A stretch of 64,000 nt of DNA from Lepas anatifera (Eukaryota; Arthropoda; Thecostraca; Lepadidae). Made by a program: the position numbers and the translations under genes. The DNA is taken from NCBI GenBank assembly GCA_034440635.1, contig JAOTON010002234.1, positions 349,001-413,000 of the forward strand, given 5' to 3'. This document shows positions 34,306-45,165 of this stretch, piece after piece (position 1 is the stretch's first letter; every line of letters begins with the position of its first letter). The notes below the pieces were generated by a model. It made no database searches. It had not been told where the DNA came from and was given only the letters and a program-made list of their open reading frames with translations.

Positions 34306-35915
34306 TGGGTTCGCCCCGAATTTGTACAATCACCGAGTGCAGTTTCGTCACTTTCAGAGGTTAATACATTTTATGTGGATTAATCTAAGAAAAACAATAT
34401 CACTCCATTACATCAGGGTATCAGAGCATTTGTGTGAATCTTATTCGATCCATTACACTTCCGCTTCTGCTTTTTTTAAGTGCCAGAATCGTTCTGATAG
34501 TATCGGACAGCTTGTTAGCTAAGGACTTTTATAAGGTGTTCTGTGCATGGCACCTTTGCCTGCCTCTAAAAAGGCATTGGGCATCGGACAGATGGTCGTG
34601 GGCGTAAATAGCCGTTACCGTATGAGCTGCATTAGTGACTACTTCGTGTTTAAGTATACGATCTGAAGTTTTTTGGCGACGAGTCTGTTGCTCCTTCTTT
34701 TCCTCTTTCAGATGTTTAACTTTGTCGGTGGCGCAAGGTCTGAAGTTATCACAATCTGTCCCGTTGTTCATAATGGAATGCTCTCTTGTGCAAGTTATAC
34801 GCCCAGACGCATTTATATCTCCGGCACTCCCATAACTTTCCACACCGAGGTGATAGTTCCGTAACGTAGGTGTTCTGCATATGGATCAGAACTCTGGCGC
34901 TCTTGGTTACGACTCGGCGCCGTTGTACGGCGAAACTATGATTCCCATTTGCCGGGGGTGTGGGCTGTCGACCCGAGTGCGGCCTCTGGTGATATTATCA
35001 CTCTGGAGAGGGCGTGGACTTGAACCCGGCAACGGACGACTCCCCGCGGTACACGGCATCACGTGAGGCGGGGGTCAAACCTCACAGCTGTATCTGGCGG
35101 ACGATAAGCCGACGCCGAGTTGTGCCGAGTGGGCGATCTCTGACTGGTCTGAACATCAGAAGGGGACGGCGTCGGATTTAGCCGTAAATACCAGGCGGTG
35201 GATATCTAAAGCTTCCGCCGAGGCTTGTAACCGATCGAAGGGTTAAATATTCATGGCTTGAGAAAGGAGGTATGGGTAGGTGTTACCTGGTCTAACAGCA
35301 TTGAAACATGCTAGTCGTCATAAGCGTAGGAACGTCCAGACAATTAGAGCTGCAAGAGTGCATTTTTACGTGGTTTGTTTTCAGTGAACGCCATAAGACT
35401 GATTTCTGGGAATTATACATATGGAGGGGTGGGGGCGTGGCCACTCTGCTCTGTTCCTACGTCCATGCTCGTCACCAAGAAAGTGTTGCGCATGCCTCCA
35501 AAAAAGGCCTCGTGCGCGTGCCCTTGTGACTTTAATAAATCACTTGAATCAAATGCCCCTGTGGTGACCCTGTGGCGGAGGCAGACAAATGCGGGCCTGT
35601 GCGTATTTCTAAGAAGCTCATAAATCGATGTAAGGGAGCAGAAGAAATCTTCAAATGAGCGTAAGCGCAGGGAAACAAATACTGATTCGCTGTTCAGCCT
35701 GTCTTTAAATATTCAGTGCCATCTCGTGTTTCTGTCGGAAGCTTGATTGTACGCTGAATCTATTGATTTTATGCCTGAGATACACACAAAATCTTTCGAG
35801 TCGATTGAACAGACTTGGTACCAGGCAAGATACCCAGGCATACTTATTTGTGGTAAAACGAAACGTAATCATAACCTGTGTGCAATGTTAAATGCACAAA
35901 TAAATGTTGAATGTC
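34306..35915 (+). other. Intron sequence with a possible Pol III B box at about 35010
   Basis: On the minus strand CCGGGTTCAAGTCCACG near 35007-35023 is a good B box, but no A box is clear, so a worn SINE is possible. Nothing else is supported. Confidence 0.35.
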
Positions 35916-35919
35916 TTAA

Positions 35920-36765
35920 CACGCGCATTGACGGGGGGCGGGTACCCGCCCCCCTCGAGTTTTTCAGAGATAGCAGAAAAACAGCGGCGCGTAGCGCCAC
36001 CGTACTTGGCATACCTTTTCCCTCATCATTTTTACAACTTTTGTAAAAATTTTAATGTTAGGTCATCTCAGGTCAGGTCACCAGTATAGGTCGAGTGACC
36101 CGACCTCAAAAAAGTTTAAGATAGCATAAGTCGGAGCAGAGTGAACTTATCCGATTGAAACTAATATCACATAATGGCCCCACCGAGTTCTCTAAAATAT
36201 GTTCCAGTATTGTTGATATCGATGACCTAAGCTCAGGAACGAGGCATGACCTCTCCATTGGAAATACATGGGAAAAATGTTTTTTACGGAATAACTCAGT
36301 AACTCATGGTGATAGAGCATTTATTTTAGCTGCATTAGACTCGCCTAGGCTTTGCGGTTTTGATTATATGCATTTTATTCAATTTGACCCTGACCTGACC
36401 TCAGGTCAGGTCAAATCCTTGGTTTGACCTAGCAATGTCAAATTATATATCATTCGATTCGGCTTGCTGAGAAGATTGATATAGTTTAAGCCGTTTTGCT
36501 CTATCTTTACCTGTTCAGATGTAATGGCCGAAAAACTGAATTTACATGTTATCCCTATGACGGCATGTTTTGACCTCGTGACCTTAAATGTGACCTGACA
36601 AAAAAATGGTCCTCAAATGTTTTCGATGGAGAAGTGGATGGGCAGCCCAACGCCGTTTACCGTTTTTCGCTACCTACCGTGGTCCTCGAGATCTTAGGGG
36701 TGGGGGGTGGGTACCCGCCCCCCCCATCAATGCGAAGGTGGCTCAGACCCCCGTCAATGCGCGTG
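35920..36765. mobile_element. TTAA-flanked piggyBac-like short element, family 2, intact copy
   Basis: The 846-bp element has TTAA at 35916-35919 and 36766-36769 and perfect 18-bp inverted ends, CACGCGCATTGACGGGGG. Subterminal GGCGGGTACCCGCCCCCC blocks are themselves palindromic. The interior has CAGGTCAGGTCACC, GACCTGACCTCAGGTCAGG and other AGGTCA pairs. No transposase. The perfect termini make it the type copy for the relatives at 31279, 49370 and 52833. Confidence 0.9.
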
Positions 36766-37065
36766 TTAAATTTTGCAATCCCAAAATAGTAGGTTTGCGC
36801 CTTTAATATACAAACCTTAGCAGAATTCATCTGCAAAGCACGCATGTTTATGGAGCAGATACAAACTATGGGCAGATCCAGGATTTCCGAGGGGGGGCAT
36901 TTTGTTGAGGGCGCCATCCGGACCAGCAGCGCCCTTTTTTGGCGGCGAAACCTATCAGATGGGAGCCAAAGTACCGATACCTGCATTCTGGGGACGGGGA
37001 TAGGGATGGGAAGCGGCGTTTCAGGGGGAGGTGTGGGCACTTTAGGGGGGCTGAGGTTCCCTGGC
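36766..37065 (+). other. Intron sequence next to a hairpin
   Basis: GCAGATCCAGGATTTCCGAG near 36873 resembles transposon ends elsewhere in the window but has no proven partner. Confidence 0.35.
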
Positions 37066-37112
37066 TAACCGATCCAGGGGAGGGAGTGCCCCATTACCCC
37101 CTGGATCGGTTA
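37066..37112. repeat. Perfect 15-bp inverted repeat
   Basis: TAACCGATCCAGGGG (37066-37080) and its complement CCCCTGGATCGGTTA (37098-37112) with a 17-nt loop. This could be the joined remnants of two transposon ends. Confidence 0.9.
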
Positions 37113-39230
37113 TGATATACCTACCAGCAGTTATCCCTCACGGAAAAACACAATTGAGTTCTGGCTTCACTGCCATTGATCAGAATCACATGTTTGAAGT
37201 GCCATCAACACCCTCGCTGCCTTATTCAGACCCACCTTGAATTTGCTAAAATCGACGCTTGAAAAAAGTGTCATTCTACAAACCTGTTGCAGCGGAAAAA
37301 TGCGCATTGCATTGCAATGAGTCGCATGATTTATGGATAAGAAAGATTAGCAAAGAGTTGTAAGCTATTTCAGGCCTATTAGAGTGCTAGCAGGCAAGGG
37401 TTTCATCCATCCGAAAGGAGACTCGCCTGGGTTAGACACTGACGAGCTCCTGGGGTTCGATGGAATGCAAATGTCCTCGGCTAGGTTCCGCGCCCTCGCG
37501 CGCTTCCTGTCAGCGCTTCGTATTTCCGAAGTTTTAATGTTGTGCAGCTGGGCAGCAACTGCAAAGTTGGATACTCTGCCGAAAGTTCTTGGCCGGGCTC
37601 TGAGTTCAGCGATCGGAGTGGTGGTGCTTCGGAGGAAGAGCAGTCTTCACAATCAGAAACGGCTGCTGGCAACTTTGGAGATGCTTATCTGTGAAAACGG
37701 AATTTCGATACAAGTTATGGCTTCGTAGCTGATTTGTGAAATTGAACACTGGGTGGCTCAGTTTGTATAGGTTCTTGGCTTATTCTGCCCATTCACTCAT
37801 TTCTGCAATTTTGTGGAGTTGGAAACATGCAGTTAGTTTGTCAACCAGACGTATGTTGAGTCAAAGCTGACTCGGGTCAGGTGAATTCGACTCCAGCTCA
37901 ATTCTGACTAACGATAAATTTGGATCTGCAGGCCTTTTTATGGATATGATCCAAAAACACCACTAGATAAAGTCAGTCAACACGCCGGATTCTACATAAA
38001 TATAAAACAACCGCTTTTGACTCACCCCATGAAGTCAGGGAGTCAGAGCTTTCCTCATTCACACTGAGTCATCCTAGAATCTATAAAAATACTGCCAGTT
38101 GTCTTGGTCAGTTTGGCTACAGCGTTTGAAAAGCGATCCGTGTTCAATGCCGGTTTACCCTCGGAAGCCTCATTTCCCGGGGTCCCTTTCAGAAGCGGTT
38201 TAGGAGTTGCTGATTCCTATACCCTATAACATGGCCAACAAGGTGATGTAAAATAAACTCTACTTTGCATGTTCTGGAGCCACAATTGATAAAAATATGT
38301 AAGAATGATAAGTTCATGTAAATTAATATCATTGGTCCCAAAATTTATAAAGACCTTACTCTGCGACAGAATTGAACTTGGTTTCCATACTGTACTGTCA
38401 GACATACGCTTCTGTGGTTTTCTTTTGTTGAGATTTTGCTTTTTTGAGGTGAGAAGGGATTTCAAAAGTGAGCTCCAGACTGTATATATGCATCTTCTTG
38501 TGGTTGAAAGAACAACTTCAAACGTGTTTGTTTAAGGTGTATTTTAGGGTTATTCCCTATGTATGTTTGGTGTTTGCTTACAAGTGGTGCTTACAATGTT
38601 TGCTTACAATTGGTCAAATAGGAAATAATTGGTGCTAACTGCAATCAAAGCATAAGTTATTTTGAGATTGGGGCTGTGACCTAATCCCAAAACTGCAGGG
38701 AAAACTGCCATTTTTTCACTTTTGCTTATTTTGCACCTCTATAATGCCCAGTGCCTACTTTTGCACATTCCCCACACAGACACGAGGAAAGAAACAGATC
38801 ATTGAAGGATAGCGTAGCAGGGAATGAAATGTCTAGTGCTCTAATACATCGGAGAGATTGTGCATTTGTGGGAACTGTTGCAAAATAAACACATTAAGAT
38901 ATAAATAATAGAAGAAATATTGTCATGCAATGTTAGCACCAATTTTCATCAGGGTACACCCAGTCCAGTGCCCGTGCGAGTACTCGAAGTTCCCTTGGAC
39001 AGGCCGATACACTGTCTTGCCTTTTTGACTGCTAGATTTGTCACTGCCACCAGCGCTCTTGGGATGGGACCATGGATCATGCGCCTCGCCTCCTTTATTC
39101 ATTACCTTCTGGCGCGCATTTGCATAATTCATCAGAGGCTCGCGCTATCTGAAGTGGTTGATGACACCCAATATCACTAAAGACACTGCTGGGTAGCAAC
39201 GGAGACTCTTGGTTGGTGAAACTTACAAGA
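37113..39230 (+). other. Intron sequence, no feature assigned
   Basis: A 114-codon + frame at 37384-37728 is unrecognised and lacks splice or domain support. The rest is AT-rich. Confidence 0.35.
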
Positions 39231-39265
39231 ACCATCCAAAGTACCAGGGAGGTACTTTGGATGGT
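39231..39265. repeat. Perfect 15-bp inverted repeat with 5-nt loop
   Basis: ACCATCCAAAGTACC (39231-39245) and GGTACTTTGGATGGT (39251-39265). A compact hairpin beside the mariner relic. Confidence 0.92.
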
Positions 39266-39482
39266 ACCTTCATATTAGTCCAAAGTTATTCCTGACACTG
39301 TTTACAGGTATGCCGCATGCACATATGCAGACCCAACGTGCGCTCTCTCGATCGACTCACCCGGCGCGCCCCAAAACCCCTTAGCACACCCTCAAACGTC
39401 ACTTTCCATCACCACCCCCCATCTCCGGAATACAACGATTGGCTCCCCCACACGCCTCTTTGAAAGATCACGCCAATGATTA

Positions 39483-39521
39483 GCGCCCCCTCCATGCCCA
39501 TATCGAGCATGGAGGGGGCGC
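39483..39521. repeat. Perfect 14-bp GC-rich inverted repeat with 11-nt loop
   Basis: GCGCCCCCTCCATG (39483-39496) and CATGGAGGGGGCGC (39508-39521). Confidence 0.95.
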
Positions 39522-39639
39522 CTATTTTCCTCCCAAATGACGCACCCTGGCAGAAGTAAATTCAAATTCTCCCTTTGGAAATCATGCATCCCACGGAAGG
39601 CATTTACGAAGTAAAATAAAAAATATACAACAGGATCAT

Positions 39640-40270
39640 TTATTGTACCATTGAACCCATATTCTCCCCATTCCTCAACATAACAATCCTGTCTCTCCAC
39701 CACACTCTGCTCCTAGCGGCAAATCAGTCTTCCTATTATAGCCTTAGCGAAAATGACCTCACTAATATTTTTACCATTCTGGTAGATGGAGCTTGCCAGG
39801 GCATACGAAGTAAGAAAACGCCGACCCCACAGATACTTCTTAATGGCTGAAAATAGCCAGGTCTGGGGAGAAGGACGCGCGTTTCAGCTGTTTGATTCCG
39901 TTCTTCTGCAGGAACTCCGTTACAAAGACAGCGCGGTGCGAAGGAGCGTTGTCGTGGTGAGGTCGAGGATGAAATCCCCTGTTTCACCAGGACAATAGAT
40001 GGGAATGACAGGAAGAAGGTGATTTCGGGGATTCTCTTTCAGGAAAGCTCGGTTATAGTAATTCCTCTTAGGACTGGGTGGGTAAGCCAATGTCATTAGG
40101 AGCCCAAAACACGGCGTAAATAAACTTCACTGTGGAGGCTTACATGCGTAGTTTTTTTTGCGGGGGGGCGAAGAGTATGTTTCCGCTGGAGTGATTGCCT
40201 TTTGGGCCACGGGTTAAAGACAGGAAACCTGCCTTCATCGTTAAATACCATCTTGCTCAGGAAACTCTCA
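39640..40270 (-). pseudogene. Mariner (Tc1/mariner) transposase relic
   Basis: On the minus strand, FLSKMVFNDEGRF (40219-40266) matches the region around the first catalytic Asp. HHDNAPSHRAVFVTEFLQKN (about 39915-39976) carries the second catalytic Asp and the NAPSH signature. SPDLAIF (about 39853-39873) is the following conserved block, with the expected third Asp about 34 residues after the second. Further on are KYLWGRRF and, near the C-terminus, ERQDCYVEEWGEYGFN. These lie in different frames with stops, and the stretch between the first two Asps is scrambled. The coding order opposes the phosphatase gene. Terminal repeats were not identified. Confidence 0.82.
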
Positions 40271-41039
40271 CCTCATCGTCGGTATGTATTCCGTTAATCC
40301 ATAAGGAATATGGTTAGTCGGTCAGTTTCCTGTCCGTCCATGAGAGGCCGAGGGGCAGAGGCGAAACGGGGGCACGCCGCTCAGCGGTCGAGGGGCACGT
40401 CGACATCAATGGCGACACTTGCCTGTCCCTGACTGCGCCCCTGCCCGCAATTATCTTAAAAATATTACAATACAATGTTGCTAAACTGCCTAGAACGTCT
40501 GGTATCCTTGGAGAACCTACTGATATCCTCATAACAACATTGTAAAGCCATTTGGCTACCAATACCCCTGATTGTGACGGAGGTACTGGACTCGATAAGC
40601 TCGTTTGGTTGTCCGGCAGGGGTCTGATTGGACACCTGTACCCGAAGTCCTTGGGTCGAGTGGAGCCCCTGGGCGCCACCGCCGGCCGCAGCCGTCCGGA
40701 CACCTGTTGTCGGATGCACGCTGCTGTTGGAATGTCGGACCACTATTTATGGCACCCATTATGGCGCTGGAAGGTCGAAGTCTGACCTAAGTAATGCTTC
40801 ATACTGAGAATGGCCAGACCGAAACCAGGTTTCGTGTGCAGTGATAGTTGATGGTGATTAAGTTTATGTCCCAGTAAATGCTATGCTAAGCCCAGACGGA
40901 CCATTACTGAAAGACTAGTTATGACATCATAATTAATTATGGCCTCATTGTACCCTTTAAGAGGCAGCTCAGAGTTGATTTGGTTCACAGTTCTTTTTCG
41001 GTGCTGCTAGTAGCTACATATTGTTATCTCTTCAGATCC
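40271..41039 (+). other. Intron sequence with GC-rich block at 40560-40790
   Basis: No splice-bounded phosphatase segment was found in this block despite its closeness to the last exon. Confidence 0.35.
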
Positions 41040-41797
41040 TGTGTGCCCCCTTGGCAGGGGCGCAGATATCGCTGAAGCCGTGCTGTTACTTTTGTCCCCT
41101 CGGACCCTGCGTGTCCCTGTGGCAGGGGTGCGGACGCTGCCGTGGCCCCACTGTCACGTCCTTCCATCCCTGTGTGTCCCTGCAGCAGGGGTGCGGACGC
41201 TGCCGTGGCCCCACTGTCACGTCCTTCCATCCCTGTGTGTCCCTGCAGCGGGGTCCGCTCTGCTACTGCGTCCCTCTGACCTTGCGTGTCCCTGCGGCGG
41301 GGTCCGCTCTGCTACTGCGTCCCTCTGACCTTGCGTGTCCTGCGGCGGGTCCGTCTGCTACTGCGTCTCCTCTGACCCTGCGTGTCCCTGCGGTGGGTCG
41401 TTCTGCTACTGCGTCCCTCTAACCCTGCGTGTCCCTGCGGCAGGGGTGCGGACGCCGCCGTGGCCCCACTGTCACGTCCCTCCAGACCCTGCGTGTCCCT
41501 GCAGCGGTCCGCTCTGCCACTGCTCCCTAGACCCTGCGTGTCCTGCGGGTCCGCTCTCTACTCGTCCCTCTGACCTGTGTGTCCCTGCGGCAGGGGTCCG
41601 CTCTGCTACTGCGTCCCCTCAGACCCTGCGTGTTCCTGCGGCAGGGGTCCGCTCTGCTACTGCGTCCCCTCAGACCCTGCGTGTCCCTGCCGCAGGGGTC
41701 CGCTCTGCTACTGCGTCCCCTCAGACCCTGCGTGTCCCTGCCGCAGGGGTCCGCTCTGCTACTGCGTCCCCTCTGACCCTGCGTGTCCCTGCGGCAG
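41040..41797 (+). repeat. Minisatellite that repeats the last exon's splice acceptor and first codons
   Basis: About 14-15 units of 45-66 bp (mostly 51) share CCTGCGTGTCCCTGCGGCAG followed by GGG. This is the sequence that serves as the 3' splice site at 41797. Some units continue with GTGCGGACGCCGCCGTGGCC, encoding GADAAVA in the exon's frame. The first unit, near 41056, encodes GADIAEAVLLLL, very close to the exon start GADAAAALL. Other units have GTCCGCTCTGCTACTGCGTC instead. The array therefore looks like expansion of the intron-exon junction itself. Confidence 0.88.
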
Positions 41798-42011
41798 GGG
41801 TGCGGACGCCGCCGCTGCGCTGCTGGTTGCCGCCGACTCGCTGTGGCGACAGCTGCGGTCGGCCGGAGGCGCCAGTCCAGTGCCGTTCCTGTCACACCTG
41901 CGCACCAGCAGACCAGCCTGGTTCTCCGGCGTCACCGACCTCAAGCAGCTGTACAGCGTGCTGTGCGAGATGCTGAGGACGGCCGACAGCACCGACGCCA
42001 GTGCTGTGTGA
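41798..42011 (+). CDS. Tyrosine phosphatase-like gene, last exon (degenerate active-site loop to C-terminus)
   Basis: The acceptor is CCCTGCGGCAG (ending 41797). The first base completes a codon, so a phase-2 intron precedes it. The exon encodes GADAAAALLVAADSLWRQLR, then PVPFLSHLRTSRPAW, then LKQLYSVLCEML, and stops at TGA 42009-42011. This follows the end of a PTP domain: the second half of the HCxxGxGRTG loop, a helix, an R..RP turn, and the final Q(Y/L)..LY..L helix. Where active enzymes have GxGRTG this has GADAAA, so the phosphate-binding Arg is absent, as in inactive second domains. The best class resemblance I know is PTPRG/PTPRZ/Ptp99A D2. Codons are strongly GC-biased. An upstream copy of the acceptor could be used instead. 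Confidence 0.82.
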
Positions 42012-42708
42012 GGCGCGCTGTGACAGCACAGCGGACCGGCACAACAGCGCTGTGAACCGTACAGTCGCAAAGCCGCAAGCAGGGAACTCGTGAACTTGGA
42101 CTGTTGGGCTGAGTGAGGTTTTAACGATGCTCGCCTCTGTGTCTGGTGTGGCTGTCACGGCTGTCATTGCCAATCCCCGTGCCAGAGTGTTGGAGTGATA
42201 TAAGAGCAATGTTTAGCCATCGTTTCTGTCCCTGTGATTGATTGGTTTAATTGGTGGAGGGATACTAGCTGCGGTGCGCCGGATTGCTGCCCTGCTAAGT
42301 AGTGGGATTACGTGACCCATCCCCGCCCACGGGGTATGACGTTGGCCAGGCGGGGCCAGCACAATGACAGTCGGCGCGTGCCCTGTGACGGGCGACTCCA
42401 ATGTCCACGCCATGTCTGATTGTACGGGAAGGAGCACATGCAGTGTATTACTTTTTGTAATCGTGTGTGCGACTTAGGGCGAGAAAGTATCAAATGTATC
42501 AAAGGAAACATTAAATGTGACCTGTATACCAACTGAAAATGCGAAAATTATGAAACCAGCCATGGCAAAATCTGTTCGAACTTAGTGCCGTTAGGATAAA
42601 AACTTCCATGAAAATCAGTGTAAAATAATTAAAAATAGCGAGCCTGCTTCGACACACTGATGTGAAACATTTCTAAAACCTGGATATCTATGCCATACCC
42701 AAAATAAA
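42012..42708 (+). promoter_or_regulatory. 3' UTR with candidate poly(A) signals
   Basis: Non-coding sequence follows the stop codon. ATTAAA lies at 42510-42515 and AATAAA at 42703-42708. Either could end the phosphatase transcript, and the second is the canonical hexamer. Confidence 0.5.
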
Positions 42709-43355
42709 CAAGTCCGACAGGGCAAACTCTCTGAGAAAATGTAGTATGCGGTCTAGTGGACTCCCCACTTTCCGGGTGTGCCAGCTCTATTGTTCTGGTG
42801 AAGCAGCCGTGTGGTGCAGTGACTGTACTGTGTGGACAGTGACAGTGCAGTGACAGTGACTGAACTGGTCCTGAGCGTGAGCTACATATCCCCGTACCGC
42901 ACATCAGCGACACAGTGTCGGACGTCAGTCCATCAGGAGGCTTTCGGAGGAGTGCGGAGAGATTGTCATCTGTCTCGTTCTGCTCTCTCCATCTCTCTCC
43001 GAAACTTATCAGTGTTCCATTATCTCAGAGGCTTCCACCAGTGTATCTTCGTCGTTCCAGTGTTAATGAGCTTCTATACAATACAACGCGATGTGTTGGC
43101 AATTCTTTGATGCGAGAGGTTGTTTGATGCTTCAGATGCCTGGCACATTATGCATAGCCTTTGTTGGCTTTATTTGCTTCATTACGGAAGGTGCTATTCT
43201 GTTAAAACGATCACCATAAAATATTTTCATCAAATCCTAAAAGTGGACTAGAGCGACGATGTGTGGCTGCGACGACCGTGATATCAGAGATGCAGAGGGC
43301 CGGGCACTGCCGGCTCCACTCCGCTCGCCTTTCGTTTAGCTTAACAAGTCCATAA
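42709..43355. other. No feature seen
   Basis: Downstream flank of the gene. A few repeats of ACAGTGACAGTG near 42830-42860, otherwise nothing. Confidence 0.45.
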
Positions 43356-43419
43356 CACTGGTCAATAAAACTGAATTTTTGTCATGGATCCGATATAAAA
43401 TAGACCATTTCGGGAGTAA

Positions 43420-43602
43420 ATAATTGTTGGGGTTTAACGACGCACCAACTGCCAGGGTCATATGGCGTCGCCAACTCTCACCCTGTTGGAAAGGATTTTG
43501 GGGATCAGATCGACTTATTCAGAGGCTCCGCCGGGACTTGAACCCGGGACTGGTGGCTTAGAAGACAAGGGTGCTATCCACTAAGCCACCTCATCCCCAT
43601 CT
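43420..43602 (-). repeat. tRNA-derived SINE, family A, with 7-bp target duplication
   Basis: On the minus strand an A box (TGGCTTAGTGGATAGCAC) and a strong B box (GGTTCAAGTCCC) are followed by CCTTTCCAACAGGGTGAGAG, TTGGCGACGCCATATGACCC and GGCAGTTGGTGCGTCGTTAA. It is flanked by GGAGTAA at 43413-43419 and 43603-43609, and copy A shows the site without it. With intact boxes it is the best copy for defining the family. Confidence 0.92.
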
Positions 43603-44312
43603 GGAGTAATTTGTGGCGCTGAACACGAATCTAGCAGCAGAAATTCCGTATCAGAACAGAACTTTGAGATCCAGTATGTCTGTGTCTCATCTCTGTGAAG
43701 GCCTACTTGGTACCAGTGACATTGACAGTACAAAAGCCAAAAGGTCTAGGAAAAGGCCCGTTTGGGTGTTTGTGGGGGGGGTTAATCTACCCCACACCCG
43801 ATTTTCTCAGACACCTAGGTTAGGGAGATCACCTTTTAGGTACATGACCCTGACATAAAATCATCATCACATAATATTTTGACGTCATCACTCGGTCTAC
43901 AATCTTCAAGGTGAAACGAGGTCATATAGGTCAAATTCTGTCTGTGCAGGCTAGCCATTGGAAAATACCGTAGTTATGTGGTAAGAAGCCAGATATGGAG
44001 AGACTGTGACCTAAAGTAATGGAGGAAAGGTCTGAGACAATGTTCTCGGAAACTTTAATGTCAAGGTCGTTCAAGGCCTTTGACCTTTGACGTCAAAATA
44101 TTACATTTTGCCCATAACGTATACTGCAACTAGCACTACGGCAACCATCGGGCGGGAAATCAGGTTTGACCTTGACCCATTACCTTTAACCTGGACCTGC
44201 GACCTTAAAGTAGGCGACATCATCCGACCAAAGGTACCACGGGCAATGGCCTTGAAAATGGTGGTATGACCTTGACCTATGACCTTTTAATTGGACTTGA
44301 CATTCAAGGGAG

Positions 44313-44783
44313 GTTCTTTAATATTTTTGCGCCCCCGACCTAGGGACATTTCTGCATATTTGCACCGCATATACACACAGTTACACTATGCACACGGCAG
44401 ATGTTTCCATTTATCGGCACCCTTGCGGGACAGTCGTGCCCGCTCACTCCCTTTCACATACCCCACAGTTTGATAAAGCGAGGCTATCCCGGTTTCTCGG
44501 GCCCGGCGGAACAGAGGACAGCTCCGGTGACACGAGGCGAGGCCGTGCCCTCGGGGCGCGCCACCGGACCAGTGGATCTATTTAAAGGCTGATCAGGCCC
44601 GTGCTTCCAATAACAAGGGCGATGGTTGGTCAGCGAAACTCCTGTGTCAAGGCAAGCACTTCCCAGTTCACTGCCATCTCCTGGGTAGGAGGCGGTCGAG
44701 GGAAAGACTGCCAGAGGTCAGCTTTGATCCAGGGACCTTCGACATACAACAGCGACGTTTAACCAACTGCGCCGCCGCGGTTA
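44313..44783 (-). repeat. tRNA-derived SINE, family B, about 470 bp, with 15-bp target duplication
   Basis: Flanked by TGACATTCAAGGGAG (44298-44312) and TGACATTCAAGAGAG (44784-44798), one mismatch. On the minus strand it starts GCGGCGGCGCAGTTGGTTAA, an A-box region, with a degenerate B box GGTCCCTGGATCAAAGC, and ends in an AAAAATATTAAAGAA tail. Copy A of the host element lacks it. Short + frames across it are fortuitous. Confidence 0.82.
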
Positions 44784-45165
44784 TGACATTCAAGAGAGTT
44801 GACCTAACATAAAATCATCATCATATTATGTTGGGAGGTCACCACTCGGTCTACAATACCGGCCAGCTTGTGCGACCGCGTGCAAGGCTTATTCAATGAA
44901 CAACGCTTATGCAGTTGAATACGAGGTAGTCTTGCGTTGCAATAAATTAACATGTATTGTGATAAGCTGCATTGTTTGGGTGCAGATAATCTGGATTCTC
45001 GACATCTTTGAGCTAGATTTTGACTGTCTGGAAAGTGTATGGGCTATACACCACGTATTCTCTGGGGAAGAAACCAGGTCCAATGGCAATACACGGTTAC
45101 TAAATTTGGCATCAGCGGTATCGAAATATGTAGAAGCAGGTGCGCACAAGCCAGATCCATTCTGG

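Larger units (their letters stand above)
15972..41797 (+). other. Long intron interval (25.8 kb) that should hide at least one exon
   Basis: The interval separates exon 3 (phase 0) from the last exon (needs phase 2 before it). Between them a PTP domain needs a segment of roughly 60-90 residues with the WPD-loop region and the start of the active-site loop. I looked for an in-phase TGG-CCN exon with good splice sites and did not find a convincing one. It may be very short, strongly diverged or lost. Most of the interval is transposons and minisatellites, listed separately. Confidence 0.5.
43356..45165. mobile_element. CACTG-ended element, copy B, with two SINE insertions and a lost right end
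   Basis: Matches copy A (24016-26000) from CACTGGTCAATAAAA through GGATCCGATATAAAATAGAC, TTTGTGGCGCTGAACACGAA, a TTGACGTCAAAATATTACAT-like block and GGTCACCACTCGGTCTACAA to CCAGATCCATT. It then diverges before the expected terminal TTGACCAGTG. It has SINEs at 43420-43602 and 44313-44783 and lacks the nested element of copy A. There are also local rearrangements near 43840-43920. Confidence 0.78.

Noticed and set aside
41021..41976. Long overlapping frames (133 and 213 codons) before the last exon
   Set aside because: They run through the GC-rich splice-junction array. Only 41798-42011 in one frame shows the phosphatase family.
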